From positions 1 through 7,864 of the forward strand of contig MHFC01000040.1 in assembly GCA_001804025.1 (NCBI GenBank): a stretch of 7,864 nt of DNA. The letters are read 5' to 3'. Below the pieces are notes generated by a model, which was not told where the DNA came from, did not search any database, and worked only from the letters and a program-made list of their open reading frames with translations. Both the position numbers and the translations under genes were made by a program. The stretch is from Omnitrophica bacterium GWA2_52_8. Lineage in GTDB: Bacteria > Omnitrophota > Omnitrophia > Omnitrophales > Aquincolibacteriaceae. How positions within the stretch are numbered: the stretch's first letter is position 1; the number at the start of each line of letters is the position of its first letter. This document shows, one piece after another, positions 1-7,125 of this stretch.

Positions 1-113
1 GCCGGAAAAACTATCGACTGCCCTCTCGGAATCCGGTAAATACAAACATTCAAAAAACTTCCGACACACAGCCCCATCGAAAAAACAAATGCCCCATAGA
101 GAACCGGCGTCAT
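1..113 (-). CDS. pilD: Type IV prepilin peptidase, N-terminal fragment (runs off the window)
   Basis: This is the beginning of a prepilin leader peptidase (aspartic peptidase family A24), the inner-membrane enzyme that cleaves and usually N-methylates type IV pilins and type II secretion pseudopilins. Only 37 codons lie in the window. The start is the ATG at 113-111, which overlaps the aroE stop as ATGA (4 bp). A GGAAAG ribosome site sits 8 nt upstream, inside the aroE end. Residues 2-19 are hydrophobic, as expected for the first membrane segment. The family signature follows directly: [14 protein letters not shown] at 18-31, then QSIVFP, which matches the usual N-terminus just before the zinc-binding CPxC motifs. 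Those motifs and the catalytic aspartates would lie beyond the left edge and cannot be checked. Overlap with aroE implies co-transcription and translational coupling. The identification rests on this one very characteristic motif. Confidence 0.85.
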   Translation of the reverse strand, partial: MTPVLYGAFVFSMGLCVGSFLNVCIYRIPRGQSIVFP

Positions 114-1012
114 GCGTTTTTCTTTCCGCGGCTGTCTTTTTCTTTCAACGCCGCCGCAAGGGCCCGCCGCATCACCGCAACCGGTGCGGGACGCTTCAGC
201 CATAGTTCCTGCGCCAGTGCTCCCTGATGCACCAGCATGCCGACACCGTTCAGGATGCGATGGCCACGGCCGGCCGCCGCTTTTAGAAAGCGGGTCCGGG
301 CCGGAGAGTAAATCAAATCATAAAAAAGTTTGCGGCCGCCTTTTTTGGCCGGCGGTATCCAGGACGCCTTAAAAACCGGCGTATCCGAAGGCTTCAATCC
401 GGCCGATGTCGCATTGATAATCAGCGGGGCTTGCTCAACGGCCTTTCGAATCGCCGGATCCGTGAGTTTGATCGCCGTAAACCGGCACAGCTTAAACACC
501 TTCCGGAAATCGCGCGCGATTTTTTCGGCGCGCGCCGGATGACGGTTCGCAATCAAAATATGCCGGGCACCGTGCCCGGCCAAGGCATAGATGACGGCAC
601 GGGCGCTACCTCCGGCGCCGAAGACTACCGCATCTTTTCGCCGGGGATGAAAACCGCCGTCATGGACTAAAGAACGGTAAAACCCTTCCGCATCCGTATT
701 GGCCCCAACCCAGCGTTTACCTTGGCGGCAAACCGTATTCACGGCTCCGATTTTTCGGGCTTCTTCCGTAACACGGTCAAGATAAGGTATCACAGCACTC
801 TTATAGGGCACCGTAACATTGAAACCGTCGATTAAGAAGTGCCGCAGCCGGCGCATCACAAACTTAAAATCAGACGGCCGCATCTCAAGAACCAGATAAA
901 AGGCTTTAATGCCGAGGTGTTCGAATGCCGCTTCCTGCATCCGGGGTGACAGAGTATGAGCCAATGGAAAGCCCAAAATCCCAAAAAGGCTGAAACTCTG
1001 ACGGGTTTTCAC
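110..1012 (-). CDS. aroE: Shikimate dehydrogenase (NADP+)
   Basis: Cytoplasmic enzyme of the shikimate pathway that reduces 3-dehydroshikimate to shikimate with NADPH. With the GTG start at 1012-1010 it has 300 residues, slightly longer than the usual 270-290. The substrate domain carries PLAHTLSP (Thr20 and Ser22 at the two shikimate-binding Ser positions, so the first is a conservative Ser-to-Thr change), NVTVPYK with catalytic Lys71, AVNTV with Asn92, and GANTD with catalytic Asp107. The NADP domain has GAGGSA (132-137), NRHPAR after the second strand (Asn156, Arg157; the usual NRT motif of NADP users) and NATSAG at 200. The C-terminal [10 protein letters not shown] contains Gln263. The frame is open to a TTG at 1045. 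I prefer the GTG because GGAAAG lies 8 nt upstream and the N-terminus then matches the family length. The last residues are basic ([11 protein letters not shown]). It follows leuA by 125 bp (92 bp from the TTG) and overlaps pilD by 4 bp. Confidence 0.95.
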   Translation of the reverse strand: MKTRQSFSLFGILGFPLAHTLSPRMQEAAFEHLGIKAFYLVLEMRPSDFKFVMRRLRHFLIDGFNVTVPYKSAVIPYLDRVTEEARKIGAVNTVCRQGKRWVGANTDAEGFYRSLVHDGGFHPRRKDAVVFGAGGSARAVIYALAGHGARHILIANRHPARAEKIARDFRKVFKLCRFTAIKLTDPAIRKAVEQAPLIINATSAGLKPSDTPVFKASWIPPAKKGGRKLFYDLIYSPARTRFLKAAAGRGHRILNGVGMLVHQGALAQELWLKRPAPVAVMRRALAAALKEKDSRGKKNA

Positions 1013-1045
1013 ACGCAAATCTTTCCGATTTATGGAATGAGCCAA

Positions 1046-1137
1046 CCGGTAACCTGCAAATAGTAATCGGCAATTAAAGGACTGGAATCATTCGCCCATG
1101 CACCGGATTCAACGCATGACCAACCGGTTCAGACTCA
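1046..1137 (-). other. leuA-aroE intergenic spacer
   Basis: A 92-bp spacer between the leuA stop (TAG, 1140-1138) and the open frame of aroE. I see only a weak inverted repeat, ACCGG with CCGGT separated by 17 nt, and no following T-tract, so there is no support for an intrinsic terminator here. No convincing promoter hexamers were recognised. Read-through from leuA into aroE is therefore the simplest reading, but a weak internal promoter cannot be excluded. Confidence 0.4.
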
Positions 1138-2694
1138 CTACACCGGCGAAGGGGATTGTTCCTCATCCTTAAAAAACCGGGCCGACACCTTATTCAAGGC
1201 GAACAAATAGGCCTTCACACTGGCTTCGAGAATGTCGGTACTGGTTCCGCGTCCCGCGACTTCTTTGCCGTCGATGGACAATTTAACGATCACGTCTCCG
1301 AGAGCGTCCTTGCCTCCGGTCACGGACTGGATGCCATAGTGCGTGACGCGCGCCCCGGTCCGCGCGATGGTTTCTATCGCTTTATAACAGGCGTCGACCG
1401 GACCGTCTCCTTCCGAGACCGCTTTTTCGATTTTACCGCGCCAACTCAGGCGGACTTCGGCCTGGGGCGACTTTCCGGTTTCACTGGTCACCTTCAAATA
1501 ATTCAATTTCCAAACCTCGGGCACTTCGGAAATCTGCTCTTCCAAAAGCGCCTCGATATCTTCATCAAAAACATACTTTTTTTTATCCGCGAGGACTTTA
1601 AAATCGGAAAACGCCTTGTCCAGTTCGGCCCCGGACAGATGAAACCCCAGTTTATTCACCCTTTCGGAAAACGCATGGCGTCCCGAAAGCTTGCCAAGCA
1701 GCAATTGATTTCCTGACAATCCGATGCGCTTCGGATTGATAATTTCATAGGTCTGCCGTTTTTTCAAAACGCCGTCCTGATGGATGCCCGACTCGTGCGA
1801 AAAGGCATTGCGTCCGACAATGGCCTTGTTAGGCTGAACCACCATCCCCGTCAAATGAGAAACCAGACGCGATGTCTTTGTGATCTCGCCCAGCTTAATG
1901 TCCGTGTAGCAATCCATAAAGTCGCGGCGCGTGTCAATCGTCATGACGATCTCTTCCATGGAGGCATTGCCCGCCCGTTCACCGATACCGTTAATCGTAC
2001 ATTCCACCTGGTTCGCACCGGCCAATACCGCAGCCAGAGAATTGGCGGCCGCCAGCCCCAGGTCATTGTGGCAGTGTACCGACAAATATACCGACTTGCC
2101 TAACTCCGGATTTTTTTTGATCAAGAACCGTATCAGATCCGAAAATTCCTGCGGCACCGTATACCCGACTGTATCGGGAATATTAATGGCCGTCGCTCCC
2201 GCATCGATGGCGGTCCGAACAGCCTCGTTTAAAAATTTTGGCTCGGTCCGGGACGCATCTTCCGGGGAGAATTCAATATCCTTGAAATCGGTCTTGGCGA
2301 AACGGATGTTTTGCGCCGCCATGTTCAAAATCTCGCGCTTGCCTTTTTTTAACTTATATTGCCGGTGAATTTGCGACGTCGCCAAAAAAACATGCAGCCG
2401 TTTACGGCGGGCCTTCTCAAGCGCCTTCCGGCAGGCATCGATATCCCCGGGCAGCATCCGCGACAGCCCGCAGATCACCGGTTTGCGCACGGCCTCGGCA
2501 ATCATCTGCACGGCCCTCATTTCACCGGGAGACGATGCCGGAAACCCGCCTTCGATAATATCCACATTCAGCTTTTCAAGCTGGAGCGCGATTTTCAGTT
2601 TTTCCTCAGGCGTTAAAGACGCGCCCGGAGACTGTTCGCCGTCACGCAGCGTAGTATCGAAGATATTGATTTTTCTTTTTTTTTTCGGGGCCAT
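1138..2694 (-). CDS. leuA: 2-isopropylmalate synthase
   Basis: Condenses acetyl-CoA with 2-oxoisovalerate to 2-isopropylmalate, the committed step of leucine synthesis. The protein has 518 residues, normal for the long bacterial LeuA type. The TIM-barrel catalytic domain begins with FDTTLRDGEQSPG (Arg17, metal ligand Asp18, Glu20). The metal-binding HCHND motif has His207 and His209, and GIGERAGN supplies Asn243. HESGIHQDG at 300-308 belongs to the linker subdomains. From about 385 to 505 follows the allosteric leucine-binding domain, with VTHYGIQSVTGG and the late motif STDILEASVKAYL. This domain and overall length argue against a homocitrate synthase. I chose the ATG at 2694-2692, one base after the ilvC stop. 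A longer frame begins at a TTG at 2712 inside ilvC but adds only six residues. No good ribosome site precedes the ATG, so translation is probably coupled to ilvC. An A10 tract lies just after the start (MAPKKKRK). Confidence 0.96.
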   Translation of the reverse strand: MAPKKKRKINIFDTTLRDGEQSPGASLTPEEKLKIALQLEKLNVDIIEGGFPASSPGEMRAVQMIAEAVRKPVICGLSRMLPGDIDACRKALEKARRKRLHVFLATSQIHRQYKLKKGKREILNMAAQNIRFAKTDFKDIEFSPEDASRTEPKFLNEAVRTAIDAGATAINIPDTVGYTVPQEFSDLIRFLIKKNPELGKSVYLSVHCHNDLGLAAANSLAAVLAGANQVECTINGIGERAGNASMEEIVMTIDTRRDFMDCYTDIKLGEITKTSRLVSHLTGMVVQPNKAIVGRNAFSHESGIHQDGVLKKRQTYEIINPKRIGLSGNQLLLGKLSGRHAFSERVNKLGFHLSGAELDKAFSDFKVLADKKKYVFDEDIEALLEEQISEVPEVWKLNYLKVTSETGKSPQAEVRLSWRGKIEKAVSEGDGPVDACYKAIETIARTGARVTHYGIQSVTGGKDALGDVIVKLSIDGKEVAGRGTSTDILEASVKAYLFALNKVSARFFKDEEQSPSPV

Positions 2695-2695
2695 T

Positions 2696-3733
2696 TTATT
2701 TCTTGCTGGCAACGGGCTTTTGGGTCATCGGCTTGTGGTCCAGCCCTCCGATCCAGCCCATCATGCTCCGCAACTCCTCGCCCACTTTTTCAATGGGATG
2801 ATTTTCGCATTCTTTTTTATAACGGTTAAAATTCGGCCGGCCGTTCTTGTTTTCATCGATCCACTCTTTGGCAAACGAACCGGACTGAATTTCCTGTAAA
2901 ATTTTTTTCATCGCGGCGCGCGCTTCCGCCCCGATGACCCTTTTGCCCCGGCTATAATCCCCGTATTCCGCCGTATCGGAAATGCGCTGATGCATGCCTT
3001 TGATCCCCGCCACAAAAACGGCGTCGACGATCAATTTAACTTCGTGAAGGCATTCGAAATAGGCCATTTCAGGCTGATAGCCCGCAGCCACAAGCGTTTC
3101 GTAGCCCGCGCGGATCAATTCGCTTAATCCGCCGCATAAAACCGCCTGCTCGCCGAAGAGATCGGTTTCCGTTTCTTCTTTAAAATTTGTTTCGATCACA
3201 CCGGCGCGCGTACCCCCGACCGCTTTGGCGTGCGCCAGCGCGATTTGAAGCGCTTTACCGCTCGCATTCTGATGAACGGCCACGAGGCAGGGCACACCGC
3301 CGCCTTCAAGATACTGGGTCCGCACAAGCGCGCCCGGTCCTTTCGGGGCCACCATAATGACATCGACTTGGGCCGGCGGCTTGATATAGCCGAAGTGAAT
3401 ATTAAACCCATGTGAGAACAAAAGCGCTTTTCCGGGCTTCAAATGCGGCTCGATACTTTTCTTGTAAATTTCCGCCTGCAGGTGATCCTGTGCGAGAATT
3501 TGGATAATGTCCGCTTCGCGCGCCGCAACTTCGGCTTCAACGGGTTCAAACCCGTCCTGGACGGCGATATCATAATTTTTTCCGCCTTTGCGCTGCGAAA
3601 TCATCACCTCCACTCCGGAGTCCCGCAAATTAAGCCCCTGGCCCCGGCCTTGAATACCGTAACCGACAATCGCAACTTTTTTCCCTTTTAACACTTTCAA
3701 ATCAGCATCTTTATCGTAATAAATTTTTGCCAT
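2696..3733 (-). CDS. ilvC: Ketol-acid reductoisomerase, class I
   Basis: Mg2+-dependent enzyme that isomerises and reduces 2-acetolactate or 2-aceto-2-hydroxybutyrate in valine, leucine and isoleucine synthesis. The 345 residues fit the short class I form. The Rossmann domain has GYGIQG (24-29) in place of the common GYGSQG. The cofactor loop reads [11 protein letters not shown] (47-57), where most class I enzymes have LRxGSxSxxxA, so both phosphate-contacting serines are replaced (Gly51, Asn53). Catalytic and metal residues are present: SHGFNIHF with His108, APKGPG with Lys131, [10 protein letters not shown] with Asp191 and Glu195, ECLHE with Glu227 and Glu231, and ISDTAEYGD with Ser252. The end, after GWIGG, is a short Lys-containing tail ([11 protein letters not shown]). 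The ATG at 3733 has a strong AGGAG site 6 nt upstream. It lies 135 bp after ilvN, behind possible RNA hairpins, and 1 bp before leuA. The enzyme is expected to be active; its cofactor preference cannot be stated. Confidence 0.96.
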   Translation of the reverse strand: MAKIYYDKDADLKVLKGKKVAIVGYGIQGRGQGLNLRDSGVEVMISQRKGGKNYDIAVQDGFEPVEAEVAAREADIIQILAQDHLQAEIYKKSIEPHLKPGKALLFSHGFNIHFGYIKPPAQVDVIMVAPKGPGALVRTQYLEGGGVPCLVAVHQNASGKALQIALAHAKAVGGTRAGVIETNFKEETETDLFGEQAVLCGGLSELIRAGYETLVAAGYQPEMAYFECLHEVKLIVDAVFVAGIKGMHQRISDTAEYGDYSRGKRVIGAEARAAMKKILQEIQSGSFAKEWIDENKNGRPNFNRYKKECENHPIEKVGEELRSMMGWIGGLDHKPMTQKPVASKK

Positions 3734-3770
3734 ATCTTCTCCTTTGATTTCTGAAACATGTCATTTCGGA

Positions 3771-3819
3771 CCCGGACCCAAAAGAAACATCTCAAATAAA
3801 GGGCCCGGGAAAACCGGAC
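3771..3819 (-). promoter_or_regulatory. Two mutually exclusive hairpins in the ilvN-ilvC spacer
   Basis: In minus-strand RNA the spacer contains GTCCGG (3819-3814), a 5-nt loop and CCGGGC (3808-3803): a 6-bp stem with one G-U pair. The same bases also belong to CCCGGGCCC (3809-3801), which can pair with GGGTCCGGG (3779-3771) across a 21-nt loop to give a 9-bp stem with one G-U pair. The two stems share 3808-3803 and cannot form together. Neither is followed by a U-tract, so this is not a classical intrinsic terminator. It could stabilise or process the mRNA, or modulate ilvC expression relative to ilvBN. The pairing is visible in the sequence; any function is inference. Confidence 0.45.
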
Positions 3820-3868
3820 TTTTTTGAAGATATCCGCCAAGCCTAAGACGCGGCCAAAATGCCCGGCG

Positions 3869-4453
3869 CTAGTCCGCTTTGGATACTGCTTTTTTCCGCG
3901 AGGAAGATGCGGTTTTCTTGGAGGCTGATTTGCGGACCGGACCTTCGGCGGCAATCCCGGACGGCGGCATCTTAAGCTCCCGGTTTCTTGAGAGCGCAAT
4001 CACGCCGGTCCGGACGGTCTCCCGGATGCCGAACGGGCGCAGCAGCTCGAGCATGGCGTCTACCTTGCTCTCGCTGCCCGTAACTTCGAGGGTAAGCGTA
4101 TCGGGGCTTACGTTCAGCACTTTTGCGCGGAACGTGTTCACAACCTGCATCACGTCATTTCGGGTGGCTTGATCGGCCGAAACTTTCAACAGCATCAGCT
4201 CACGGTCAATCATGTCATCTCCGGTCACATCTTCGACCGTAATCACATCGATCAACTTATTCAGCTGTTTCAAAATCTGTTCGACGATACGGTCATCTCC
4301 CGTCGCCACGATCGTCATGCGTGAAACCGTAGGATCTTCCGTTTCACCGACGGCAAGACTGTCGATATTAAAACCGCGCGCCGAAAAAAGACCGGACACA
4401 TGATTCAAAACCCCAAAATGATTTTCGACTAAAACGGAAATTGTATGCTTCAT
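3869..4453 (-). CDS. ilvN: Acetolactate synthase small (regulatory) subunit
   Basis: Regulatory partner of IlvB: it activates the catalytic subunit and confers feedback inhibition by valine. An N-terminal ACT domain spans about residues 1-75 (ENHFGVLNHVSGLFSARG, then FNIDSLAVGETED, SRMTIV). The positions known from E. coli IlvH to matter for valine inhibition are intact: Asn11, Gly14 and Asn29, so feedback control is expected. The usual Pro of ENxPGVL is Phe13. The C-terminal ALS-associated domain covers about 85-160. The protein has 194 residues against the common 160-170; the excess is a Lys/Ser/Ala-rich tail (about 163-194, with KSASKK and SRKKAVSKAD) that looks disordered. The ATG at 4453 has GGGAG 5 nt upstream. 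It follows ilvB by 63 bp, consistent with coordinated synthesis of the two subunits. The ilvN and ilvH names are used interchangeably in single-copy genomes. Confidence 0.95.
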   Translation of the reverse strand: MKHTISVLVENHFGVLNHVSGLFSARGFNIDSLAVGETEDPTVSRMTIVATGDDRIVEQILKQLNKLIDVITVEDVTGDDMIDRELMLLKVSADQATRNDVMQVVNTFRAKVLNVSPDTLTLEVTGSESKVDAMLELLRPFGIRETVRTGVIALSRNRELKMPPSGIAAEGPVRKSASKKTASSSRKKAVSKAD

Positions 4454-4468
4454 AAGAACTCCCTTGTT

Positions 4469-4492
4469 CCGGCGTTATCGATTCGTAGCCGG
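4469..4492 (-). promoter_or_regulatory. Short inverted repeat in the ilvB-ilvN spacer
   Basis: A perfect 5-bp repeat, CCGGC (4492-4488) and GCCGG (4473-4469), with a 14-nt loop, sits immediately upstream of the ilvN ribosome site (AAGGGAG). There is no T-tract, so it is not a terminator. A hairpin this close to the ribosome site might tune ilvN initiation, but a repeat of this length can occur by chance. Confidence 0.2.
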
Positions 4493-4516
4493 TTCGCTTG
4501 CTTTCGCTATTAACGC

Positions 4517-6211
4517 TCAGGCCATGTCCATGACTTGATCCAACGCATGCCCCGCCGGCACCATGGGATAAACATTGTCGGTCCGCGCCACTTTAACATG
4601 CAGCAATGCGGGACCATCATGCGCTAAAATTTTCTTGATCGCGGGAATAACCTCATCGTTTTTCTGAATACTCATCGAAAAAACACCGCATGCTTGCGCA
4701 ATCCCCGTAAAATCCGGGTTCGACTTTCCAAGCTCGCTGGCGGCATACCGCTCACGGTAAAAGAGCTGCTGCCATTGGCGCACCATGCCGTGATGGCCGT
4801 TGTCCATCACGATAAGTTTTACGGGAATTTTATAGTAACTCGCCGTCACAAGCTCGCACATCGTCATCTGAAAAGAGCCGTCTCCGTCAAAGCAGACCAC
4901 CGTTTCTTTCGGCCGTCCCAGCTTCGCCCCGATCGCGGCGGGAAAACCGTACCCCATGGTCCCCAGACCGCCGGACGTGATCATGCTTCGCGGCGAACTG
5001 AATCCGTACCACTGCGCCGTCCACATTTGATGTTGTCCGACACCGGTCGTCACAACCGCCTGATGCTTTGTAATCTCGCCCACCTGCTGGATCACATACT
5101 CTTGGCGGATTTCGCTCCCCTGCTGCTTAAACTTCAGCGGATGTTTTTCCTTCCACTCCTGAATTTGTTTCGTCCAGTCTTTAATTTGCGGCCTTAAGTT
5201 TTTGACTTCCTTAAGCAAGTCCCGCAAAGCCGGCTTAATGTCCCCGACGATCGGATGATCCACGCGCACAACCTTGGAAATCGATGCCGGATCAATGTCG
5301 ATATGCACAATTTTGGCATGCGGCGCAAACTTGTCGATCTTTCCGGTCACGCGGTCATCAAAACGCGCCCCGATGGCGATCAGGACGTCGGAACCTTGAA
5401 CGGAATAATTGGCATAATGCGTGCCGTGCATGCCGAGCATCCTCAGCGACGAGGGATGGGTTTCTGGGAAAATCCCGAGTCCCAGCACGGTAGTCGTAAT
5501 CGGGATCCCCGTTTTTTCGACAAACTCAAACAATTCTTTTTCGGCCCCGGAAACCACCGCGCCCCCGCCGACATACAGCACCGGCCGCTTGCTCGCGTTA
5601 ATCGTGGCCGCGGCTTTGCGGATTTGGTCCGCCGTATACGAAGATCCGGTCTGCACCGGCTTCGGGTTATAACTCCGGATATGGACATTTTCCGGCCAGA
5701 TAAACTCCGTCTTCGCGCGGCTGACATCCACGGGAAAATCAATCAAGACAGGCCCAGGGCGTCCCGTATTTGCGATATAGAAAGCCTTTCTCACCGTGCT
5801 GGCAATTTCTTTAACGTCACGAATCAGAAAATTATGTTTTGTTACGGGCCGCGTAATCCCCATCACATCCGCTTCCTGAAAAGCATCGCTTCCGATCGCG
5901 TGGGTCGCCACTTGACCCGTAATGCAAACGATCGGCACCGAGTCCATATAAGCGGTCGCAAGTCCGGTAACCGTATTAGTCGCGCCGGGACCGGAGGTCA
6001 CGAGACAGACGCCTGTCCGCCCCGTCGCCCGGGCAAAGCCGTCAGCCATGTGGGTCGCCCCTTGCTCGTGACGGACCAGAATAAATTTTAATTTTGAATC
6101 GTAGAGAGCATCAAACGTCGGAAGAATGGCGCCTCCGGGAAGCCCAAAGACATATTCCGCCCCTTCTTTTTCAAGACACTTGATCATAATTTGCGCGCCG
6201 GTTAATTCCAT
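4517..6211 (-). CDS. ilvB: Acetolactate synthase large (catalytic) subunit
   Basis: Thiamine-diphosphate enzyme that joins two pyruvates into 2-acetolactate, or pyruvate and 2-oxobutyrate into 2-aceto-2-hydroxybutyrate, the first common step of branched-chain amino acid synthesis. The 564 residues are full length. The N-terminal pyrimidine-binding domain has FGLPGGAILP and catalytic Glu49 in RHEQGATHMADGFAR, followed by TSGPGATN. The central FAD-type domain has IGARFDDRVTG (280-290). The C-terminal diphosphate-binding domain carries GDGS (443-446) and Asn471 in MDNGHHGMVRQWQ; Trp480 corresponds to the Trp that favours 2-oxobutyrate in known enzymes, so isoleucine precursors should also be made. 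Anabolic AHAS is preferred over catabolic ALS because of this motif, the FAD segment and the adjacent ilvN. The ATG at 6211 has a GGGGAG site 5 nt upstream. That site lies in the 12-bp gap after the preceding hydrolase-like gene, indicating one transcript. Confidence 0.97.
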   Translation of the reverse strand: MELTGAQIMIKCLEKEGAEYVFGLPGGAILPTFDALYDSKLKFILVRHEQGATHMADGFARATGRTGVCLVTSGPGATNTVTGLATAYMDSVPIVCITGQVATHAIGSDAFQEADVMGITRPVTKHNFLIRDVKEIASTVRKAFYIANTGRPGPVLIDFPVDVSRAKTEFIWPENVHIRSYNPKPVQTGSSYTADQIRKAAATINASKRPVLYVGGGAVVSGAEKELFEFVEKTGIPITTTVLGLGIFPETHPSSLRMLGMHGTHYANYSVQGSDVLIAIGARFDDRVTGKIDKFAPHAKIVHIDIDPASISKVVRVDHPIVGDIKPALRDLLKEVKNLRPQIKDWTKQIQEWKEKHPLKFKQQGSEIRQEYVIQQVGEITKHQAVVTTGVGQHQMWTAQWYGFSSPRSMITSGGLGTMGYGFPAAIGAKLGRPKETVVCFDGDGSFQMTMCELVTASYYKIPVKLIVMDNGHHGMVRQWQQLFYRERYAASELGKSNPDFTGIAQACGVFSMSIQKNDEVIPAIKKILAHDGPALLHVKVARTDNVYPMVPAGHALDQVMDMA

Positions 6212-6223
6212 AGATTCTCCCCG

Positions 6224-7042
6224 TTACATCTTAAATTGTCGATGGACCCATTCATGAAATTTTCCTTTAAACGTCCCCTTTTCAACCGCAATCTCGTCGT
6301 CCCATGCCTGGCTCTTTTGATCCAGCCATTGCAGCATTTCGTTCTTAAACTCCAGTTCGTCGAGTTCTTTATCGTCCTCCAGGGGCCGGAGAAAAACAAG
6401 ATACCCTTTTTCTTCGTAACGCCGCGCGACTTCGCGCGTCTGATTCATAAAATCATTGGTTTCATCTTTCAGCGCAAGAAAAAACGGGACCTGATCCGAA
6501 GACGCTTTTTTTTCCTGCAGCAATGATTGAAATCTTCCGACCCAGGAACCTTTTAACAACCCTACGGCCGTAAACTCCTGCGGATAGTTGGTCGCAAGAT
6601 AGGCCGCATAATGGGCCCCGTCCTTGAAACCCACCAAATAGATTCTCTTACCGGATACGTGATAACGCTGCGCGACATCTTTTTTTATTTTCAACACCCA
6701 CTCGTCCATTTTTTTCGGCGTATCCTGCGGACGCAAGTTTGTGGGCGCCATCACGATCAAACTGCGCCGCTTGGCCAGTCCGATCCACCTTTGAATATTT
6801 TCTTCGGCGGTCTCGCCCTCGTCAGGAATGGAAATCATTAAAGGATATTCTCTGACGGGATCATAATTGTCGGGGATAAACAGATAAACGGGATACCCGT
6901 AACCCGGTAATTCCAGCAAGCCTGTCACAATCGGTCCAAAATAGGAGGTCTCTGCTTTTGCCGGCCCTTGCGAACCAAGAAAAGACATAACCGTCACAAG
7001 GACCGCGAAACAAAAACCGCCATGATAGCGCCGAATGATCAT
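6224..7042 (-). CDS. Exported alpha/beta-hydrolase-fold protein lacking the Ser nucleophile
   Basis: A 272-residue protein with a clear Sec signal peptide: basic start MIIRRYHGG, hydrophobic FCFAVLVTVMSFLG, then SQGPAKA with likely cleavage between Ala30 and Glu31. The mature part resembles the esterase / PHB-depolymerase-like branch of the alpha/beta hydrolases: YPVYLFIPDNYDP and YPLMISIPDEG strands, then VAQRYHVSGKRIYLVGF leading into the nucleophile elbow. The elbow reads GFKDG (138-142), so the position of the Ser in GxSxG is Lys140 (AAG, 6625-6623). An Asp candidate exists (ALKDETND, Asp193), but the usual GGH-type His is not visible; the region reads DDKELDELEF. A normal esterase activity is therefore unlikely. 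I chose the ATG at 7042 because the frame's upstream TTG (7186) is a promoter -35 box and the signal peptide begins here; a weak AGG lies upstream. It is the first gene after the promoter and ends 12 bp before ilvB. Its role is unknown. Confidence 0.8.
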   Translation of the reverse strand: MIIRRYHGGFCFAVLVTVMSFLGSQGPAKAETSYFGPIVTGLLELPGYGYPVYLFIPDNYDPVREYPLMISIPDEGETAEENIQRWIGLAKRRSLIVMAPTNLRPQDTPKKMDEWVLKIKKDVAQRYHVSGKRIYLVGFKDGAHYAAYLATNYPQEFTAVGLLKGSWVGRFQSLLQEKKASSDQVPFFLALKDETNDFMNQTREVARRYEEKGYLVFLRPLEDDKELDELEFKNEMLQWLDQKSQAWDDEIAVEKGTFKGKFHEWVHRQFKM

Positions 7043-7065
7043 TTCATGCCTGAGTGATATGAAGG

Positions 7066-7125
7066 TTATACGTACAAAGACAATGACCCATCTGTGCAGA
7101 TCACGCACCTGGCTACAATCTGCAT
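7066..7125 (-). promoter_or_regulatory. Operon leader with inverted repeat and a 19-codon mini-ORF
   Basis: The leader between the promoter and the first gene (about 7150 to 7043) contains the perfect 7-bp repeat TGCAGAT (7124-7118) and ATCTGCA (7101-7095) around a 16-nt loop. A second palindrome, ATCTG-CA-CAGAT (7101-7090), shares one arm. The same stretch encodes a 19-residue reading frame from ATG 7125 to TAA 7066, MQIVARCVICTDGSLSLYV, with 7 of 19 residues Val, Ile or Leu. An attenuator leader peptide is conceivable but poorly supported: there is no good ribosome site, no run of regulatory codons and no terminator hairpin with T-tract. An operator for a repressor is an equal alternative. 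Confidence 0.3.

Noticed and set aside
1013..1045. TTG start of aroE at 1045
   Set aside because: It is possible (a weak AGG lies upstream), but the GTG at 1012 has GGAAAG at good spacing and yields the family's usual short N-terminus. Certainty is moderate.
2695..2712. TTG start of leuA inside ilvC
   Set aside because: The ATG one base after the ilvC stop gives a normal N-terminus before the FDTTLRDGE motif; the TTG adds only six non-conserved residues.
3805..3825. Plus-strand terminator-like element CCGG-GAAAA-CCGG-AC-TTTTTT
   Set aside because: The perfect stem is only 4 bp, and no plus-strand gene would need it; the T-run is the complement of coding-direction A residues.
3697..3999. A 100-codon minus-strand frame bridging the end of ilvN, the spacer and the ilvC start
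   Set aside because: It overlaps both genes in another frame, has no recognisable domain or clear ribosome site, and the spacer is better explained by RNA structure and the ilvC ribosome site.
5255..6091. A 278-codon plus-strand frame opposite ilvB
   Set aside because: It lies wholly antisense to a full-length, motif-complete ilvB, and its translation is rich in Arg/His with no recognisable domain, as expected for a shadow frame.
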